From Halobellus captivus (GTDB lineage: Archaea > Halobacteriota > Halobacteria > Halobacteriales > Haloferacaceae), in contig NZ_VJXQ01000001.1 of the NCBI RefSeq assembly GCF_007655485.1, forward strand, positions 999,081 through 1,063,080: DNA of 64,000 nucleotides, given 5' to 3'. The notes beneath the pieces were generated by a model. The model saw nothing but the letters and a program-made list of their open reading frames with translations, had not been told where the DNA came from and made no database searches. The stretch's first letter is position 1. Every line of letters starts with the position of its first letter. Made by a program: the position numbers and the translations under genes. Below, one piece after another: positions 39,017-47,549 of the stretch.

Positions 39017-40149
39017 TCCGGCAGCACCTCGATTCGCGCCTCGTAGTCAAGTTCCTCGGTCCGGTACGTCACGTCGAACTGCGCGCCGTAGATCGCGTGC
39101 GTCCAGTAGGGCGACCCGCCGTCGACGGCGTCGACGCCCAGTGCGGAGAGTTCTCCGGGTCGCTCGTCAAGCACCATCGTGTACGTGCCACCGGCCATCT
39201 GCGAGTCCCGATAGCTGATCTCGACGTCGTCGCCGACGGCGGAGACGTTCGACAGCGCCGGGCACGCCGCCCCGCCGACGGACTCGTTCGGGACGTCGAT
39301 CACGAACGTCCCGTCGGTGACCGAGCCCGCGAAACAGGCCGGGCGTGCGGTCCCGTCGTCGACCACGCGGACCGCCGGATTCCCGCCGTCGTCGTAGACG
39401 AACAGACTCGTGGTGCCCGCATCCGAGGAGACGTTGACGTGGAAGACGTCGTCGGCGACGAGGTCCGACGGATCGTCCGCGAGCGTCGATTCGTCGACGG
39501 TAAGGCGCATCGAGCGGACGCCCGAGAGGTCGGCATCGGCGGCGACGGTCCAGTTCCGGTCGCCCGCGTCGCTCGTGAAATCCCGTGAGGCGTCGTCCTG
39601 CTGGATCCGCGTCCCGTTCGTCACGGTCGCCACCTCGACGGCGACGACGTCGCCCCCGACGGCTCGGTGATGTGAGGCGAGGTCGTCCCAGCGATCGATC
39701 GCGGACCGGAAGGCCGCGTTCAACTCGGTCGGGTCGCTGTTGTTGCGGTCGTTCACCGAGCGAACGGCCTCGACGCCCGCCGCGCGGGATTCGGAGACGT
39801 ACTCGATCACGGGCGTCGCGTCCACGCCAGCGTCGCGCGTCGCCAGGTTTCCGGTGTAGATCGCGGTGTTCAAAAGCAGCGCCAGCGCGACGAACAGGAC
39901 CGCGAGCGCGAGCGCGCCGACGAGGAGCAACTGCCCGCGGTCGCGGTCTCCCCCGAGTGACTGCCCGCTGTCACGGATTCTCTTGCGTGGCTGACCGCTG
40001 CTTCGGTCTCTCCTGAGTGACTGACCGCTGCTTCGGTCTCGACTGGGTGACTGACCGCTGTCTCGGTCGTCCCGAAGCGACTGGCAGCGGTCGCCGTCTC
40101 GAGAACGTGGCTTCCGCGTCGCGTCGGGGGAGGGAGTCACATCCGCCAT
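39013..40149 (-). CDS. Pilin-like protein with N-terminal ten-residue repeats, DUF7261-type (operon member 5)
   Basis: A 378-residue protein. Residues 21-80 form a ladder of six ten-residue units in exact register. Four start SGQ (31, 41, 51, 61), the first is decayed, and the last is RGQLLLVGAL, which opens the membrane helix (about 72-95). The usual relatives start directly with DRGQLLLVG, so the repeats look like copies of that segment before its hydrophobic part. At DNA level the unit is 30 bases (about 39910-40089). The exported domain is beta-rich. A GTG at 40140 is an alternative start that would give the standard four-base GTGA overlap. Confidence 0.75.
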   Translation of the reverse strand: MADVTPSPDATRKPRSRDGDRCQSLRDDRDSGQSPSRDRSSGQSLRRDRSSGQPRKRIRDSGQSLGGDRDRGQLLLVGALALAVLFVALALLLNTAIYTGNLATRDAGVDATPVIEYVSESRAAGVEAVRSVNDRNNSDPTELNAAFRSAIDRWDDLASHHRAVGGDVVAVEVATVTNGTRIQQDDASRDFTSDAGDRNWTVAADADLSGVRSMRLTVDESTLADDPSDLVADDVFHVNVSSDAGTTSLFVYDDGGNPAVRVVDDGTARPACFAGSVTDGTFVIDVPNESVGGAACPALSNVSAVGDDVEISYRDSQMAGGTYTMVLDERPGELSALGVDAVDGGSPYWTHAIYGAQFDVTYRTEELDYEARIEVLPE

Positions 40150-40721
40150 ACGACGAGTTCGACCTCCACAACGGAGTACAGCGTCTGTTCGGGATCTCGG
40201 TCCTGGACGAGGTAGGAGGCGTTCTCCAGGGTCGTATCCGAGAGCGATTCGTCCGGGTTGCGCAATCGGTCGCCGTCAGAGAGCGTAACGAGTCGCCGCT
40301 CGGTCGAGGCGTGGTCGCTCGGCTCGCCGAGGTCGACGATGGGATCGCGCTGCCGCTCGCCGCTGTCGTCGATATAGTACAGCGTGAGATCGAACGCGAT
40401 CCCGCGTTCGAGGAACGTCTCTTCGAGCATGTCTCCGAACGCGGTCGGCGGCGGGCCGCGAACGTAGCCGTCCGGGGTCGCGCCGTGCCAGCCACCTGCC
40501 GACTCGTTCCAGTACAGGAGCGTCGACGCGAGCGTCCCGTTCTCGTCCGCGGTCGCGAGGACGCCCTCGGCGACGGCGGCCTGTTGGTTCTCGATGTGCT
40601 GGCTGGACGTGCTGCCGGTCAGCGGCGTGACGGCCGTCACCTGCAGCGCGAAGACCAGACTGGAGACGAGGATCATCGCGGCGGTGATCGCCTCCAGCGT
40701 GTGGGCCTGTCCGCGGTCCAT
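40137..40721 (-). CDS. Pilin-like protein, DUF7288-type (operon member 4)
   Basis: A 194-residue protein beginning MDRGQAHTLEAITAAMILVSSLVFALQV: a DRGQ motif directly followed by a membrane helix, then an exported domain with several glycosylation-type NxS/T sites. The ATG at 40721 is chosen because it overlaps the TGA of the previous gene by one base (TGATG), like other joints of this operon; two GTG codons just upstream are possible alternatives. Confidence 0.75.
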   Translation of the reverse strand: MDRGQAHTLEAITAAMILVSSLVFALQVTAVTPLTGSTSSQHIENQQAAVAEGVLATADENGTLASTLLYWNESAGGWHGATPDGYVRGPPPTAFGDMLEETFLERGIAFDLTLYYIDDSGERQRDPIVDLGEPSDHASTERRLVTLSDGDRLRNPDESLSDTTLENASYLVQDRDPEQTLYSVVEVELVVWRM

Positions 40722-41236
40722 CACCACACCCTCACGAGCAGTCGGTACGTCTCGCCGTCGATCGAGACGACGCGCTGTGCGGACGTCACAGACCGCGTCT
40801 CCGGCAGCGACGGGCCCGCGGTGAGCGTCGTGCCGTCGACCGTCGCGACGCCGCCGTCGAGTTCGTGGACCGAGACGTTGGCGTCGCGCGGTCCGTCGAG
40901 TGAGAGGAGCGCCGCGGTCGTGTCCGCGGTCGTGTCGAACTGGCAGTCGAGGGGCGCGTCGTCACCGCCGTTGAGTTGGTCGAACAGCCCGGTCGTGCAG
41001 GTGGCGTTCAGCAGGTACGGCTCCGCGGGATCGCCGAGACGGTCCGTCGAGAGCGACGTCGCGATTCGGTCGGCCGTCTGCGGGCCCTCCGCGCTCTGGA
41101 ACGGCGCGAACACCGTCGGCACGAACGCGACGACGAACGCGACGACGAGCAGAAACAGCCCGATGCCGATCGCGAAGTCGATGGTCGTCTGCGCGCGGGC
41201 CCCGCGGCGGTGACCGCTCGTCGGCGATAGCGGCAT
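40721..41236 (-). CDS. Pilin-like protein, DUF7287-type (operon member 3)
   Basis: A 171-residue protein starting MPLSPTSGHRRGARAQTTIDFAIGIGLFLLVVAFVVAFVP: a basic leader, an ARAQTTIDFAIG prepilin-like junction and one membrane helix. The exported part has two cysteines. It starts in the stop codon of the pilC gene (TGATG, one-base overlap). Confidence 0.75.
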   Translation of the reverse strand: MPLSPTSGHRRGARAQTTIDFAIGIGLFLLVVAFVVAFVPTVFAPFQSAEGPQTADRIATSLSTDRLGDPAEPYLLNATCTTGLFDQLNGGDDAPLDCQFDTTADTTAALLSLDGPRDANVSVHELDGGVATVDGTTLTAGPSLPETRSVTSAQRVVSIDGETYRLLVRVW

Positions 41237-43287
41237 CACCCCACCACCATCCAGGTGAACAGCGCGATCGTCTGCAGGATGACGACGAACTTCACCCCGG
41301 AGACGATGTCGGCGTCGCGGATGTAGCCGCTGATGAACCCCGACAGCGCCGCCTGCAGCGTCACCGCGTGGAAGAACAACACCGAAAGCAACTGGGTGTC
41401 GACGCCCCCGCCGAAGTTCAGTCCCTGCCCGGCGAGTTCGTCGCCGCCGGTCGCACTGGCCTGCGACGTCAACCCCGACATCACGTCGAGGAACTGCGTC
41501 TTCAAGATCGCCATCACGCCGAGCAGCGTCAGGTACGTCATCAGGATGATCGCGACCTGCATCCGCGTTCTCGACTTCCGCTCGCGCTCGATGTCGTCTT
41601 GGTTCTCCGACGCCTGCGCCGCGGTGGTCAGCACCTCGGTGATCTGACTCGACGCCTCCTGCGCCTTCGAGATGAGCTTGACCGTTCGGGCGAGCCGCGG
41701 GATGTGGTACTTGTTGTTGAACTCGACGAGCGCGCTGCGCAGGCTCATCCCGTAGTTCACCTTCGCGTGCATCACCTCGAACTCCTCGGCGAGTTTCCCC
41801 GAGGAGGTCGACGCCACCGTCTCGACGGATTCCAGCAGCGTCTGACCGGTGTCGTTCGCGCTGGAGAGCTTCCGGAGGTTGTCCGAGAGCTTCCCGATGA
41901 CCGCGTTCCGCGAGCGGACGTTCCAGGTGTGAAACACCGCCAGCGGGACGCCGACGACGTAAGTGGGCACGTACCACCACATAAACGTCCCCCAGACGGG
42001 GTTTTCGACCATCCCCGACCACGTCAGCGGCGCGGCGCCGTTGACCACCGCGACGGCGAGGAGCGCGAGCGCCGCCGGAACGGTCAGCGCCAGCGTGTAC
42101 AGCGGGTTGTCGCGGAAGAACAGGTGCGGATTCCTGAGCAGCTCTCCCGTCTTGTAGGTCCCCTCCCGCGAGCGGATCCGATCGAAGAGCCGGAACTCCC
42201 CGACGAAGCTCTCGATCAATCCCATGTGGATCAGCCCCTCTCGGTTGACCTGTTCGAGTCGATCGGAGCTGTTCGACGGCTGCAGGTAGCCGTCCCCGGG
42301 TTCGTCCTGTTTGACCGTCGAGACGAGCACGAGAAACGCCACGCCGGTGAGGGGAATCAGCCCGTAGACGGTCCCGTAGAGCAGTTCCTGCTGCGCCTGC
42401 CCGAGCATACTCATGATGACGAGGATGATGATGAGAAGCAGCGGAAACAGCGACAGCGTCATGTACATCTCGCCGAACAGCTCCAGCGTCTCGAGGATGG
42501 TCTCCTGTTCCTGTTTCGCGGTTCGGAGGTGTTTCTCCTTCTTATCGGAGAGGAACTGCTCCATATTGCCGCCGGAGTTGACGATCGAGAGCATATCCGT
42601 CAGGAACTGCGAGAGCTCCTCGGAGGGCGTCGTCATCGCCTGATCGCGGATCGCGTTCCGGTAGTCGGTGCCGAAGTATTCCGTCTCGCGGACAATGCTC
42701 TGGAACTCCTGGGCGACCTCGCCGTAGGTGTCGTCGGCGCGGCCCATCGCCTCCAGGATTTCCAGTTGGTTCAGCCCGCCGACCGAGAGCGCGTACATGA
42801 ACGAGATCGCGTCCGGGAGCAGCATATTGATCTCGCGCTTCCGTCCCGACGCCGTCGAGTACGGCACGGCGACGAGACCGCCGAAGCCCAGTCCGAAACC
42901 GATCGCACCGAAGACAACGCCGGAGACGAGCGTGACCGCGGGAACGGTGAGCGCTTTCAGCGCCGCGGCCGTCTCGGCGTCCGGCGCGGGAAGGCCGATG
43001 CTGATCGCCTCCGGCGAGACGAGACCGAGCGCGAAGATCGCCCACACGACGACCGTCCCGACGAGCCAGAGTACGCCGCCCGCGATGACGCCGATCGCGA
43101 TCGCGTGCGAGAGGTACAGTTCGACCGTCGACGGCATCCGCGCCTGTTCGAGCTTTCTCGCCAGATCGGCGACGAAATCGCCGTCCTCGTCGAAGAAGAA
43201 CTGGAACACCGGATAGAAGGCGTCGCCGAGCGTGTCCGTGCTCCGGTCGAGTCCGTCGCTGTCGGTGTCGCCGACGTCCAGACTCAT
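41236..43287 (-). CDS. pilC: Type IV pilus membrane platform protein (PilC-type, second copy, operon member 2)
   Basis: A 683-residue membrane protein with two type II secretion F domains. The first is around residues 155-280 (LLPDAISFMYALSVGGLNQLEILEAMGRAD); the second, around 460-590 (VIGKLSDNLRKLSSANDTGQTLLESVETVASTSSG), is followed by membrane helices. It is the inner-membrane platform for the second pilus system. It overlaps pilB by four bases and the next pilin-like gene by one. Confidence 0.9.
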   Translation of the reverse strand: MSLDVGDTDSDGLDRSTDTLGDAFYPVFQFFFDEDGDFVADLARKLEQARMPSTVELYLSHAIAIGVIAGGVLWLVGTVVVWAIFALGLVSPEAISIGLPAPDAETAAALKALTVPAVTLVSGVVFGAIGFGLGFGGLVAVPYSTASGRKREINMLLPDAISFMYALSVGGLNQLEILEAMGRADDTYGEVAQEFQSIVRETEYFGTDYRNAIRDQAMTTPSEELSQFLTDMLSIVNSGGNMEQFLSDKKEKHLRTAKQEQETILETLELFGEMYMTLSLFPLLLIIILVIMSMLGQAQQELLYGTVYGLIPLTGVAFLVLVSTVKQDEPGDGYLQPSNSSDRLEQVNREGLIHMGLIESFVGEFRLFDRIRSREGTYKTGELLRNPHLFFRDNPLYTLALTVPAALALLAVAVVNGAAPLTWSGMVENPVWGTFMWWYVPTYVVGVPLAVFHTWNVRSRNAVIGKLSDNLRKLSSANDTGQTLLESVETVASTSSGKLAEEFEVMHAKVNYGMSLRSALVEFNNKYHIPRLARTVKLISKAQEASSQITEVLTTAAQASENQDDIERERKSRTRMQVAIILMTYLTLLGVMAILKTQFLDVMSGLTSQASATGGDELAGQGLNFGGGVDTQLLSVLFFHAVTLQAALSGFISGYIRDADIVSGVKFVVILQTIALFTWMVVG

Positions 43288-46200
43288 CGCCCGGTCCCCG
43301 CCGACTCGTCGGACGCGCTTCCCTCCTCGTCGCCTTCGGAAGCCGTACTCTCCTCCGCGTCTCCTTCAGCAGTCTCGCTCTCCTCTGCGGTGTCTCCGTC
43401 AGTCCCGCTCAGCTCCGCGTCGACGTCAGCGACGGACCTGTCGCCGTCGTCGACCGTCCTGACGTCACCGAAATCCCACGCGTCGTCGCTGTCGATCTCG
43501 GTCTCCCCGCTCGCTTCGTCAGTCGCGTCGTCTGCCGCACCGTCCGCACCGTTCGTAGTCTCTCCGACCTCTTCGTCCCCTCCTTCCCCCTCGACCGGAT
43601 CGCCCCCGCCGAATTCGACCGGCGAATTCCGGTCGACACCGCCGTTCGCCTCGGCGCTCTCGCCCTCCACTGAACCCGCAGAATCGTCATCGAAGGCAGG
43701 GCCTTCGAGCAAGTCTTCGATACCGAGTTCACCGGCGTCGCCGTCGTCAGAGTCCACCGAATCAGCCTCACGACGGTCCGTCCCGCCTTCGGTCGCGGCT
43801 GTCTCCGATTCGTCGTCTGCGGTCCCCGTCTCCGACTCCCCGTCTAACGCCGGTGTCTCTGCGCTATCGTCGAGCGTCGGCGCATCCGATCCATCGTCGA
43901 GGGCAGATGCGTCCGATCCGTCGTCGAGCGCGGGTGCGTCGGTCCGCTCTTCGAGGGCGTCGAGTTCGGGGTGGTCGCCACGTTCGGCGGTGACGTCTGG
44001 GGCCGTCTCGACGTCGAGCAGCGCGTCCGCGACGTCGACATCGTCCAGGTCCCGGTAGTCGGGCCACAGTTCCTCCTCGGCGCGTTCGAGGATCTCCGTA
44101 CAGAGCGCTTGGATCTCCTCGCCGGGGCTCGGCCGCGGGACCATCGCCTCCTTCTCGGGGTCGACGTTGATCTCGACGGATTCCATCTCCCGCAGGTCTT
44201 CGAGGCTCCGTTCGAGGCCGTCGCGCGCCATCAGCGCGAGGATCGTCTCCTGATCGTTGATGAACGCCTGCAGCGTCGCCGCCACCTGCGAGTACGTGTT
44301 GAGGCCGCGGTCGATGAGGTACGCGAGCACGACGTGCCGCTTGAACAGTTCATCGTCGAGTTGCTCGCGGGTCCAGCCGCGGTCGAACCGGACGTCCGCG
44401 AGGGTGTTCGACGAACCCATCTTGAGGAATTCGTCGCCCTCCGCCTGCCACTGGTAGACGTCCTGGACGTTGATCTCGTCGTTCTCGGCGTCGTAGTGGT
44501 TGATCTCCGTCAGCGACTTGTTCCGCCTGACCTTGTTGCCCTGCACGCGCGTCGACGTCTGAACCGAGACGAGATCCAGGGCGGTGAACATCGTCTTTGA
44601 GACGTTGATCGGGTCGGTAGTAAAGCGCTTGAGCACCTCGCCGACGCTGTCGGCGTGGAACGTCGTGTACGTCGTGTGACCCGTGCTCATCACCTGGAAC
44701 AGCGTCCGCCCCTCCTCGCCGCGAATCTCGCCCATCACGATGTAGTCCGGGCGCTGTCGAAGCGCGGCCTCCAGTAAGTCGAACTCGTCGACGTCTCCGC
44801 GGTCGTCGTCGCTGAACGACGGCCGGGTGACGGAGGCGACCCAGTTGCGCTGGGGCAGTTCGACCTCGCGGGTGTCCTCGATCGAGACGATCTTCGAGTT
44901 CGAGGGGATGAAGAGCGACACCGCGTTCAGCGAGGTCGTCTTCCCCGAGGCGGTCCCCCCGGCGAAGATGAGGCTCTTGTCGTTCTCGATGCAGAGCCAG
45001 AGGAACGCCATCTCCTCCAACGAAAAGGTCTTCCAGTTGATGAGGTCGATCGGGGTGAACGGGACGTCCTTGAACTGGCGGATGGTGTAGTTCGTCCCGT
45101 GGTCCGACACCTCTCGGCCGAGCGTCAGCTGCGCGCGCGACCCGTCCGGGAGCGTCGCGTCGACCTGCGGCCGCCGCTTGGAGATGCCCTTGCCCGACCG
45201 CTGGGCGAGTTTGACGACGAAGTCGTCGAGTTCGTTCTCCCCGTGGTAGACGTTGGAGATGATCTGCTCGTAGTCGGAGTGGTAGACGAACACCGGCGAG
45301 TTGTAGCCGTCGCAGGAGATGTCCTCGACGTTGACGTCGTGTTTGATCGGATCGATGCGCTCGTAGCCGATGAAGTCGCGGCGGAGGACGTACAGCAGTT
45401 TCTCGACCTGGTAGTCGGTCAGTTCCGTCGCGTCCTCTTCAAGCACCGCTGGCTCGGGGCGGGCCGCGATGCCGTCGAGCGAGGGATCGCTCGCCACCGA
45501 CGACGCCCCGGCGAACAACCCGTCGAACCGACCGCCGAGTGAGCCTTCACGGAGTCCCAACGATCGAGCGATCGACGCCATCGACCGTTTCGACGACGCG
45601 CCGTCCCCAGAGGCTATTTCGCTGTCCTCGCCGCCGCCGCGACCGAACGGGAGCTCGAAGTCGAACGTCGAGAGGAATCCGTCATCCTCGGGGTCATCGG
45701 CGACGTCGCCGTTTCTCGTCGCGAGGACCGACAGCCCCGTCTGCCGGGGGTGGTCGGGAACGCGGTAGAGGTTGTACCGTTCGAGCAGTTCCAGCGACTG
45801 CTGTTCGATCACGCGGCGGCGCGTTTCGGGGCCACCGCCAACGACGCTCTCGTCGTCGTATTTGATCGCCGTCCGGAGCTTCCCGGTCAGGTACTCGGCT
45901 AAGTCGGCCTCGATCCGGTTCTGGTACGGTTCGACCGCATAGTACTTCTTCTCGTTCTCCTTCGTCGAGTGGAAGATGATCACGAACGAGTGCGGTTCGT
46001 TGACCCAATACCGTTCGACCTCCCTGAAGTGGGTCTTCTTTTCCAGCGGAACGGCCTTCTCCAGATCGTACCGGTTGACGACCGTCGTCGCACCGCGGGC
46101 GTTCGCAAAGAACGCGTCCTCGTCGAGTTCCGGGTTCACGTCGACCGTTCGCTCGTCGACGACCTCCTCGAGTTCCGTCGCTCGCTTCGCACCGTGGGCG

Positions 46201-47051
46201 AGCACGTCTTCGATCGCGTCGGGGTCGAAGCCCAGCGCCTCGCTCTCGTCGAAGCGGTCGATCTCGCCGTCATCGTCTCGCGGGCGCGAGCCGTCTTCCT
46301 CGTAGTAGTACTCGCGCTTGTAGTGCTCCCAGAGCCAGACGTCCTTGACTACGGGGGTCGTCTCAGGGTCACAAAACGCCTCGAACTCCCGCTGGATTCG
46401 CGTCGCCTCGCCGATCGCCGAGACGAGTTCCTCGGTCGTCTCGACGGGGTGGAACCCGAGGTGCGCCTCGACGTCGACGCTCACCGCGTCCCAGTCCTCG
46501 CGGGTCGGCGTCGGGATCTCCACGCCGTCGTCCCAGCGGGCGTTCTCCCCGTCGTCGGCCCCGTGATAGTCTCGCGGGTCGATCCCGCCGTACAGCGTCT
46601 CGACGTCGCCCTCGACGCCGTACTCGTCGAGAAAATCCGACCAGGTGTACGCGCCGACGGCGACTCGCGGTCCGTCGGGATCGGATCCGTCTCCTCCCTC
46701 ACCCGCTTCCGCGTCGTCTGTCGAGCGGTCGGCCTCCTCACCAGTTGGTTGATCCGCGACCTCGCCCGTCAGTTGGTTCGACGGTCCGTCAGACGGGCCC
46801 TCAGTCGATCCGTCGGACCGGTCGTCCGAACCCACCGCAGGCTGTGTAGTCGATCCGTCGGCCGGTTGATCTCCGTCCGCAGTCGGTTGAAGCCCCCCAG
46901 CCCCATCCGCGCTCGATCCGTTCGAAGTCTCGGCGGCCCGATCGACGGCCTCCCCCTCGTGCGTCGACGGGGAACCGTCCCCGTCGCCCTCCAACGCGTC
47001 GTCGCCGTCCCCCTCGGGATCGGCCGCCGACGCGTCGTCGTCGGTTGCCAT
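43284..47051 (-). CDS. pilB: Type IV pilus / secretion ATPase with long acidic tails (PilB-type, second copy, operon member 1)
   Basis: A 1255-residue relative of the 609-residue PilB at 22699. The first 130 residues are almost only Asp, Glu, Gly, Ser and Thr. The N-terminal domain follows, then Walker A FAGGTASGKTTSLNAV (about 698-713), KIVSIEDTREVEL, YIVMGEIRGEEGRTLFQVMSTGH and TTFHADSVGEVLKRF. The last 250 residues are again acidic, including ladder-like DAPALDDGSDASALDDGSD repeats near 1023-1058. The motor core is complete. It is the first gene of the operon; AT-rich TATA candidates lie 45-60 bases upstream, so a leader is likely. Confidence 0.9.
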   Translation of the reverse strand: MATDDDASAADPEGDGDDALEGDGDGSPSTHEGEAVDRAAETSNGSSADGAGGLQPTADGDQPADGSTTQPAVGSDDRSDGSTEGPSDGPSNQLTGEVADQPTGEEADRSTDDAEAGEGGDGSDPDGPRVAVGAYTWSDFLDEYGVEGDVETLYGGIDPRDYHGADDGENARWDDGVEIPTPTREDWDAVSVDVEAHLGFHPVETTEELVSAIGEATRIQREFEAFCDPETTPVVKDVWLWEHYKREYYYEEDGSRPRDDDGEIDRFDESEALGFDPDAIEDVLAHGAKRATELEEVVDERTVDVNPELDEDAFFANARGATTVVNRYDLEKAVPLEKKTHFREVERYWVNEPHSFVIIFHSTKENEKKYYAVEPYQNRIEADLAEYLTGKLRTAIKYDDESVVGGGPETRRRVIEQQSLELLERYNLYRVPDHPRQTGLSVLATRNGDVADDPEDDGFLSTFDFELPFGRGGGEDSEIASGDGASSKRSMASIARSLGLREGSLGGRFDGLFAGASSVASDPSLDGIAARPEPAVLEEDATELTDYQVEKLLYVLRRDFIGYERIDPIKHDVNVEDISCDGYNSPVFVYHSDYEQIISNVYHGENELDDFVVKLAQRSGKGISKRRPQVDATLPDGSRAQLTLGREVSDHGTNYTIRQFKDVPFTPIDLINWKTFSLEEMAFLWLCIENDKSLIFAGGTASGKTTSLNAVSLFIPSNSKIVSIEDTREVELPQRNWVASVTRPSFSDDDRGDVDEFDLLEAALRQRPDYIVMGEIRGEEGRTLFQVMSTGHTTYTTFHADSVGEVLKRFTTDPINVSKTMFTALDLVSVQTSTRVQGNKVRRNKSLTEINHYDAENDEINVQDVYQWQAEGDEFLKMGSSNTLADVRFDRGWTREQLDDELFKRHVVLAYLIDRGLNTYSQVAATLQAFINDQETILALMARDGLERSLEDLREMESVEINVDPEKEAMVPRPSPGEEIQALCTEILERAEEELWPDYRDLDDVDVADALLDVETAPDVTAERGDHPELDALEERTDAPALDDGSDASALDDGSDAPTLDDSAETPALDGESETGTADDESETAATEGGTDRREADSVDSDDGDAGELGIEDLLEGPAFDDDSAGSVEGESAEANGGVDRNSPVEFGGGDPVEGEGGDEEVGETTNGADGAADDATDEASGETEIDSDDAWDFGDVRTVDDGDRSVADVDAELSGTDGDTAEESETAEGDAEESTASEGDEEGSASDESAGTGR

Positions 47052-47549
47052 CGTACTGGCCTCGGTGGCCGCACGGAAAAAGACTTCTCCCCGATTATCA
47101 CCGAATTTAATTGAGAGACGGCCTGAAAAAATGTTTGTTTAATTGGACGTTGTAGAGAGATATCGATAACAGACGACGCTGGCGTCCGTTCCGAAGATCA
47201 GCGGAATGCCGAGCAACGGTGGGGGTACGTCTGAACCGTATCGGTTCGAATCGAACCACAGCGCGCAGTAAAGCGTGTGGGGTACGGTGCGTTACTCATC
47301 AGCCCAGAGACATCTACGGCGAATTCCTCCGCGAAATGAGCTGTTGAATCAGGGGGCCGACACTGCAGTTGTAGTGGCGCTCAGCCGGGACGACGAATTG
47401 CTCTTGTTATGCGTCAACGCTGAAAATCGAGAGTGAGTCCCAGATCGAGGCCCGGTACGAATCAGAATGTCAATCTGTCGCTTCGCAGCGCTATCAGGAG
47501 CGGTATTTTGCCCGGATGTTTTATATGAACTGTTTCGGTAAGGTGGCCT
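47052..47549. other. Divergent promoter region between the pilus operon and a coiled-coil gene
   Basis: About 498 bases without a convincing gene. The left part (47095-47175) is AT-rich and contains TATA candidates for the minus-strand pilus operon. At the right end TTTTATATGAAC (47519-47530) is centred 27 bases before the plus-strand start at 47550. Confidence 0.6.

Noticed and set aside
41368-44058. 896-codon plus-strand open frame across pilC and pilB
   Set aside because: Antisense to two genes with complete motifs and overlapping joints; low-complexity ending mirrors the acidic tail.
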